DNA of 8,148 nucleotides from assembly GCA_011055475.1 (NCBI GenBank), contig DSDH01000106.1:1-8148 (forward strand), in the 5' to 3' direction. This DNA comes from Phycisphaerales bacterium (GTDB lineage: Bacteria > Planctomycetota > Phycisphaerae > Sedimentisphaerales > Anaerohalosphaeraceae). The notes under the pieces were generated by a model that searched no databases, was not told where the DNA came from, and saw only the letters and a list, made by a program, of their open reading frames with translations. Both the position numbers and the translations under genes were made by a program. Below, piece after piece: positions 6,054-8,148 of the stretch (positions are counted from its first letter, which is position 1; every line of letters starts with the position of its first letter).

Positions 6054-6539
6054 TTAAGTCAACCGGGCCTGGCGGTGCTGGGGCGCGCCCGTGGGCGTGG
6101 AGAGCCGGGGCACCTTAACCTCCTCCAGAGACAACAGCCTGCCCAGGTTCTCCACGCAGTCCATGAAGGCGTTGTAGTCCGTGGGTTTGGGGATGTAAAA
6201 GCTGCATCCCAGCTCGTGGCAACGGCGCACCTCCGCCGGATCGTCCGTGGTGGTGAGCATGATGACCGGTATCCAGGCCAGTTCCCCGTCGGCCTTGAGA
6301 CGTCGCAGCACTTCCACGCCGTCGACCTTAGGCAGGCGGATGTCCAGGAGGATCAGGTAGGAGGCATCCGGCGCCACCCGCGGTTCGGCTTCAGGGTTGA
6401 AAAAGAAGTCGAGCAACGCCTGGCCGTCGGGAAAGTGGAGAATTTCATTGTGCACGGCGGAACGCCACAGGTTCTTCTGCACCAGGGCAAAGTGACCGGT
6501 GTCATCTTCAACGATCAGAATGACGACGTGGTGCGTCAT
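6054..6539 (-). CDS. Single-domain CheY-like response regulator (Rcp1-type), second of a pair
   Basis: This is a 161-aa receiver domain without an output domain. The acidic pocket is E11, D12, D13 (ILIVEDDTGHF), the phosphoacceptor is D66 (YLILLDIRLPKVDG), the switch threonines lie in LTTTDD (95-100) and the conserved lysine is K118 in YIPKP. Its GHFALVQKNL helix and the LLDIRLPKVDG loop resemble Rcp1-like stand-alone regulators, which take phosphate from a sensor kinase and act through protein partners. The start at 6539 has GGGAG (6548-6552) 8 nt upstream, and its ATG overlaps the previous gene's TGA by 4 nt (ATGA, 6536-6539). The C-terminal LSTPTGAPQHRQARLT tail is not part of the receiver. 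It is paralogous to its neighbour, and no kinase is in the window. Confidence 0.93.
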   Translation of the reverse strand: MTHHVVILIVEDDTGHFALVQKNLWRSAVHNEILHFPDGQALLDFFFNPEAEPRVAPDASYLILLDIRLPKVDGVEVLRRLKADGELAWIPVIMLTTTDDPAEVRRCHELGCSFYIPKPTDYNAFMDCVENLGRLLSLEEVKVPRLSTPTGAPQHRQARLT

Positions 6540-7072
6540 TCGCCAGGCTCCCGACCGGCGGGCTCGCCGTCCAGGCGCGGCACCCGCACGATGGACAGAA
6601 ACATGCCGATTCTTCGGATGGTCTCGACGAAACGGTCGTATTGAACGGGCTTGGCGATGTACAGGCCGCACCCGGCACGATAGCTGTGTTCCACCTCCAC
6701 CGGGTCATCGGTGGTCGTCAGGATGATCACCGGCACTCGGCGAAGGACCGCATCGGCGCGGAGCCGCCTGAGCACGTCCAGGCCGTCCACCTTGGGCATC
6801 CGGATGTCCAGCAGCAGGACGTATGTTTCGCCGTTGCGGCGCCGGCGGCCTTCACCCCGGGCAAAGAGGAAGTCAAGAATCTCCTGACCATCGGAGAATC
6901 GCAAGATCGGTCCCTTCACGCCGGCCCGCTGCAGATTTCGCTGGATAAGCGCGAAGTGCCCCTCGTCGTCCTCCGCCACCAGGATGCCCACCTTTTCGTC
7001 CATCGGTCCCGGGTCCCGAAGACCTGTCTCCTCGATGGGGGCATTCGACCATGCCGGCCGTGGGTGGATCAT
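6536..7072 (-). CDS. Single-domain CheY-like response regulator (Rcp1-type), first of a pair
   Basis: This is a 178-aa protein with a receiver domain from about residue 27. E34-D35-D36 (LVAEDDEGHF) form the acidic pocket, D89 in VLLLDIRMPKVDG is the phosphoacceptor, TTTDD (119-123) holds the switch residue, and K141 lies in YIAKP. The insertion GEGRRRRNGE (73-82) before the phosphorylation strand is strongly basic and differs from its paralogue. AGGAGA at 7077-7082, just upstream of the ATG at 7072, supports that start. ATG 7003 would give a bare receiver and has no comparable site. The extra N-terminal residues (MIHPRPAWSNAPIEE...) have no recognised function. It is the first gene of a two-gene operon that ends in an ATGA overlap, with a promoter candidate at 7222-7250. 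Confidence 0.92.
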   Translation of the reverse strand: MIHPRPAWSNAPIEETGLRDPGPMDEKVGILVAEDDEGHFALIQRNLQRAGVKGPILRFSDGQEILDFLFARGEGRRRRNGETYVLLLDIRMPKVDGLDVLRRLRADAVLRRVPVIILTTTDDPVEVEHSYRAGCGLYIAKPVQYDRFVETIRRIGMFLSIVRVPRLDGEPAGREPGE

Positions 7073-7076
7073 CGAT

Positions 7077-7082
7077 TCTCCT
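7077..7082 (-). promoter_or_regulatory. Ribosome binding site of the upstream response regulator
   Basis: AGGAGA on the minus strand ends 4 nt before the ATG at 7072. It is the best Shine-Dalgarno near this gene and decides the start against ATG 7003. Confidence 0.65.
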
Positions 7083-7221
7083 GGCTCACGATCGCGTCGT
7101 ACGCCTCGGAGCCTGATCCGGCCTCCCTTCTTCCGACTGCCGCGGCATCGCCAGCGCGGCGAACCGCTCTTGAGCGATCGCGCGACGCTCTGCAATGCAA
7201 ACCTACGCGGCATTATGTGTG

Positions 7222-7250
7222 AACTATCGGCCAAGTCAGGGGGAGTGTCA
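7222..7250 (-). promoter_or_regulatory. Sigma70-type promoter for the response regulator operon
   Basis: The minus strand has a perfect TTGACA (7250-7245), a 17-nt spacer and GATAGT (7227-7222), which matches consensus at four of six positions. Transcription would begin near 7215, giving a 5' leader of roughly 140 nt before the ATG at 7072. No riboswitch fold was recognised in that leader. Confidence 0.55.
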
Positions 7251-7335
7251 AGGCGATTCTTCGCAACCCCGCCGGTTTTCGGGAGACCGCGTAGGCACAG
7301 CCCACCCGACGCTTTTGTAGGCCCGCTCCTTGACC

Positions 7336-7355
7336 GTCATCCCGACCGGAGGGCC
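7336..7355 (+). repeat. GTCATCCCGACCGGAG element, copy 1
   Basis: GTCATCCCGACCGGAGGGCC is identical to 7533-7552. Its first 16 bases recur at 8010-8025, and GTCAT begins again at 8144 before the window ends. It resembles the GTCATTCCGA family but has its own core. Confidence 0.75.
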
Positions 7356-7366
7356 TGCCCTTGGTT

Positions 7367-7455
7367 GTCGGGTGGCATGCCCACGCTCGCGTGGGCATGT
7401 CCTCAAGATGCGTGCCCGTGCACCACGCCATGGCCACGCTTTGCGTGGCCATGGC
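7367..7455 (+). repeat. Double-hairpin element, copy 1
   Basis: The first hairpin pairs CATGCCCACG (7376-7385) with CGTGGGCATG (7390-7399) around CTCG. After a 27-nt linker containing TCAAGATGCG, the second pairs GCCATGGCCACGC (7427-7439) with GCGTGGCCATGGC (7443-7455) around TTT, a perfect 13-bp stem. Positions 7367-7399 are identical over 33 nt to 8025-8057. The paired arrangement resembles REP/BIME-type elements. I see no RAYT transposase here. Confidence 0.8.
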
Positions 7456-7532
7456 ACCCACGCTTAAACATGGTATAGACGAAACGAAGACCGCGCCGGG
7501 TGGGCCACCCAACGGATTCACAGGCCCCCAGC

Positions 7533-7574
7533 GTCATCCCGACCGGAGGGCCGAAGGCCCGAAGCGGAGGGATC
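7533..7574 (+). repeat. GTCATCCCGACCGGAG element, copy 2, with GGGCC-GAA-GGCCC hairpin
   Basis: This is the fullest copy. GTCATCCCGACCGGAGGGCC (7533-7552) overlaps the hairpin GGGCC-GAA-GGCCC (7548-7560), and the copy ends with GAAGCGGAGGGATC (7561-7574). The GTCATCCC start and GAGGGATC end mirror the GTCATTCC/GAGGAATC ends of the other family, so the two probably share an origin. Confidence 0.7.
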
Positions 7575-7614
7575 GGTTCGGACGGCCCTTCCGCAAGGTA
7601 CCCGACGCGTCGTC

Positions 7615-7757
7615 GCAACGACAGCAGCGGTGTCGCTGCGCGACGCTGACGAACGGATTCCTCGGTCCGCGGTGCTTCGCACCGCGTCGCTCGGAATGAC
7701 GGTGAGAATCGTGGTGCGCACCGCGTCGTTCGGAATGACGGCGACGGTGTCGCCCCT
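7615..7757 (-). repeat. GTCATTCC...GGAAT dispersed palindromic element, right copy with partial tandem duplication
   Basis: Read on the minus strand this copy matches 146-268. It contains the hairpin GCGGTGC (7669-7675)-TTC-GCACCGC (7679-7685) enclosed by ATTCC (7657-7661) and GGAAT (7693-7697). The end unit is duplicated: CACCGCGTCGYTCGGAATGACGG occurs at 7680-7702 and 7719-7741, 39 nt apart with one mismatch. It lies in inverted orientation to the left copy, so the pair brackets all genes of the window. Confidence 0.8.
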
Positions 7758-7773
7758 TCGGGGGTGGTGGGCC

Positions 7774-7843
7774 GGGTAGCATGCACGCGATGAACACCGC
7801 GTGGACACAGTCCACCCTACCCGCGGACGTGTGGCTGCTACCC
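7774..7843. repeat. GTGGAC-ACA-GTCCAC hairpin inside GGGTAGC/GCTACCC arms
   Basis: GTGGAC (7801-7806) pairs with GTCCAC (7810-7815) around ACA. Outer arms GGGTAGC (7774-7780) and GCTACCC (7837-7843) are also perfectly complementary. The whole forms a nested palindromic element of about 70 nt. Confidence 0.6.
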
Positions 7844-7897
7844 GACGCAAGCCGCACGACCACGGACAGGATGAACAGCACGCAAGGGCAGGACAAG

Positions 7898-7973
7898 CCA
7901 CAGAGAATCACAGAGACCACAGAGCCCCGTTGAGTCACCCGGCTTGCCTCTGTGCCCTCGGTGCCCTCTGTGG
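7898..7973. repeat. CACAGAG/CTCTGTG element with 9-10 bp periodicity
   Basis: CACAGAG occurs at 7899, 7909 and 7918. Its complement CTCTGTG occurs at 7948 and 7966, with a one-base variant CTCGGTG at 7957. The outermost CCACAGAG (7898-7905) and CTCTGTGG (7966-7973) close a large inverted repeat. Translation gives TTEGTEGTE- or HRGHRGHRG-like peptides, which turn up as spurious ORFs in many genomes, so this is a dispersed repeat. Confidence 0.75.
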
Positions 7974-8009
7974 TAAACCCCATGCCCCGCGAGGCACGGC
8001 CCACCCATC

Positions 8010-8110
8010 GTCATCCCGACCGGAGTCGGGTGGCATGCCCACGCTCGCGTGGGCATGGCTTCAAGATGCGGGGCGTTTGTCATCCCATGGCCACGCGTTG
8101 CGTGGCCATG
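8010..8110 (+). repeat. GTCATCCCGACCGGAG element joined to double-hairpin element, copy 2
   Basis: GTCATCCCGACCGGAG (8010-8025) runs directly into the 33-nt block shared with copy 1. The first hairpin is CATGCCCACG (8034-8043)-CTCG-CGTGGGCATG (8048-8057). A 28-nt linker again contains TTCAAGATGCG. The second hairpin is CATGGCCACGC (8086-8096)-GTT-GCGTGGCCATG (8100-8110). The stems are conserved while loops and linkers vary, which suggests that the structure matters. Confidence 0.8.
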
Positions 8111-8148
8111 CCACCCCATGATTCTGTAGGCCCGCCCTTAGCCGTCAT

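Larger units (their letters stand above)
7251..8148. other. Repeat-rich non-coding cluster of about 900 nt
   Basis: No credible gene is present. ORFs on both strands run through palindromes and give low-complexity peptides such as MPTLAWAC and FTTEGTEGTE. The stretch is a mosaic of several dispersed repeat families, listed separately. It is joined in places by ACCCGACGC (7304-7312, 7600-7608, 7840-7848). It continues past the right edge, where TGTAGGCCCGC (8125-8135) restarts the unit seen at 7316-7326. Confidence 0.75.

Noticed and set aside
7213..8121. Several 60-160 aa frames on both strands
   Set aside because: They run through palindromic repeats, mirror each other on opposite strands and encode repeat-derived peptides (MPTLAWAC, HSERRGA, TTEGTEGTE). 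None has a domain or a good start site.
7300..8148. CRISPR array
   Set aside because: Repeats are of several families with unequal spacing, internal palindromes and no uniform spacers. No cas gene is present.
1..8148. tRNA or rRNA genes
   Set aside because: No cloverleaf with a TTCRANY arm and no rRNA-like stretch was recognised by eye on either strand.

Overview
The window looks like a high-GC chromosomal segment from a Planctomycetota-type bacterium, possibly Phycisphaerae-like or a related metagenomic lineage. This is inferred from three things: a twin-arginine Gfo/Idh/MocA oxidoreductase of the planctomycete type, a twin-arginine secreted sulfatase, and dense dispersed palindromic repeats between genes. 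No rRNA, tRNA, CRISPR array, transposase or phage gene was seen.

Layout. Positions 1-312 are a repeat cluster with no credible gene. A secreted Gfo/Idh/MocA oxidoreductase lies on the minus strand (313-1821). It diverges from queE (1971-2651, plus strand), and the gap between them holds a convincing promoter for the oxidoreductase and a possible leaderless promoter for queE. A secreted sulfatase (2670-4136) follows queE within 18 nt. After a 155-nt gap comes rnpA (4292-4714), which has no rpmH in front of it. Next is a stand-alone MerR-type DNA-binding domain protein (4744-5007) that overlaps an MlaD/MCE-domain membrane-anchored protein (5000-5917) by 8 nt. Two tandem paralogous CheY-like response regulators (7072-6536, then 6539-6054) converge on this operon from the minus strand. 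They share an ATGA stop/start overlap and have a good promoter at 7222-7250. Positions 7251-8148 form a second, larger repeat cluster.

How the genes work together. The oxidoreductase and the sulfatase are both probably exported and fit degradation of sulfated or modified polysaccharides, a typical planctomycete lifestyle. QueE belongs to queuosine/7-deazaguanine synthesis and RnpA to tRNA 5' maturation, so two tRNA-related housekeeping genes sit among accessory ones. The MlaD protein suggests lipid transport at the outer membrane, but its usual permease and ATPase partners are not in the window. The response regulator pair has no kinase here.

The most unusual content is the repeat clusters. 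They hold at least five families: a double-hairpin element, a GTCATTCC...GGAAT element present in inverted orientation at both ends of the gene block, a GTCATCCCGACCGGAG element, a GTGGAC hairpin, and a CACAGAG/CTCTGTG element with 9-10 bp periodicity. I found no new multi-gene system that I can support. The best candidates for follow-up are the repeats, the MerR-MlaD coupling and the rnpA gene separated from rpmH.
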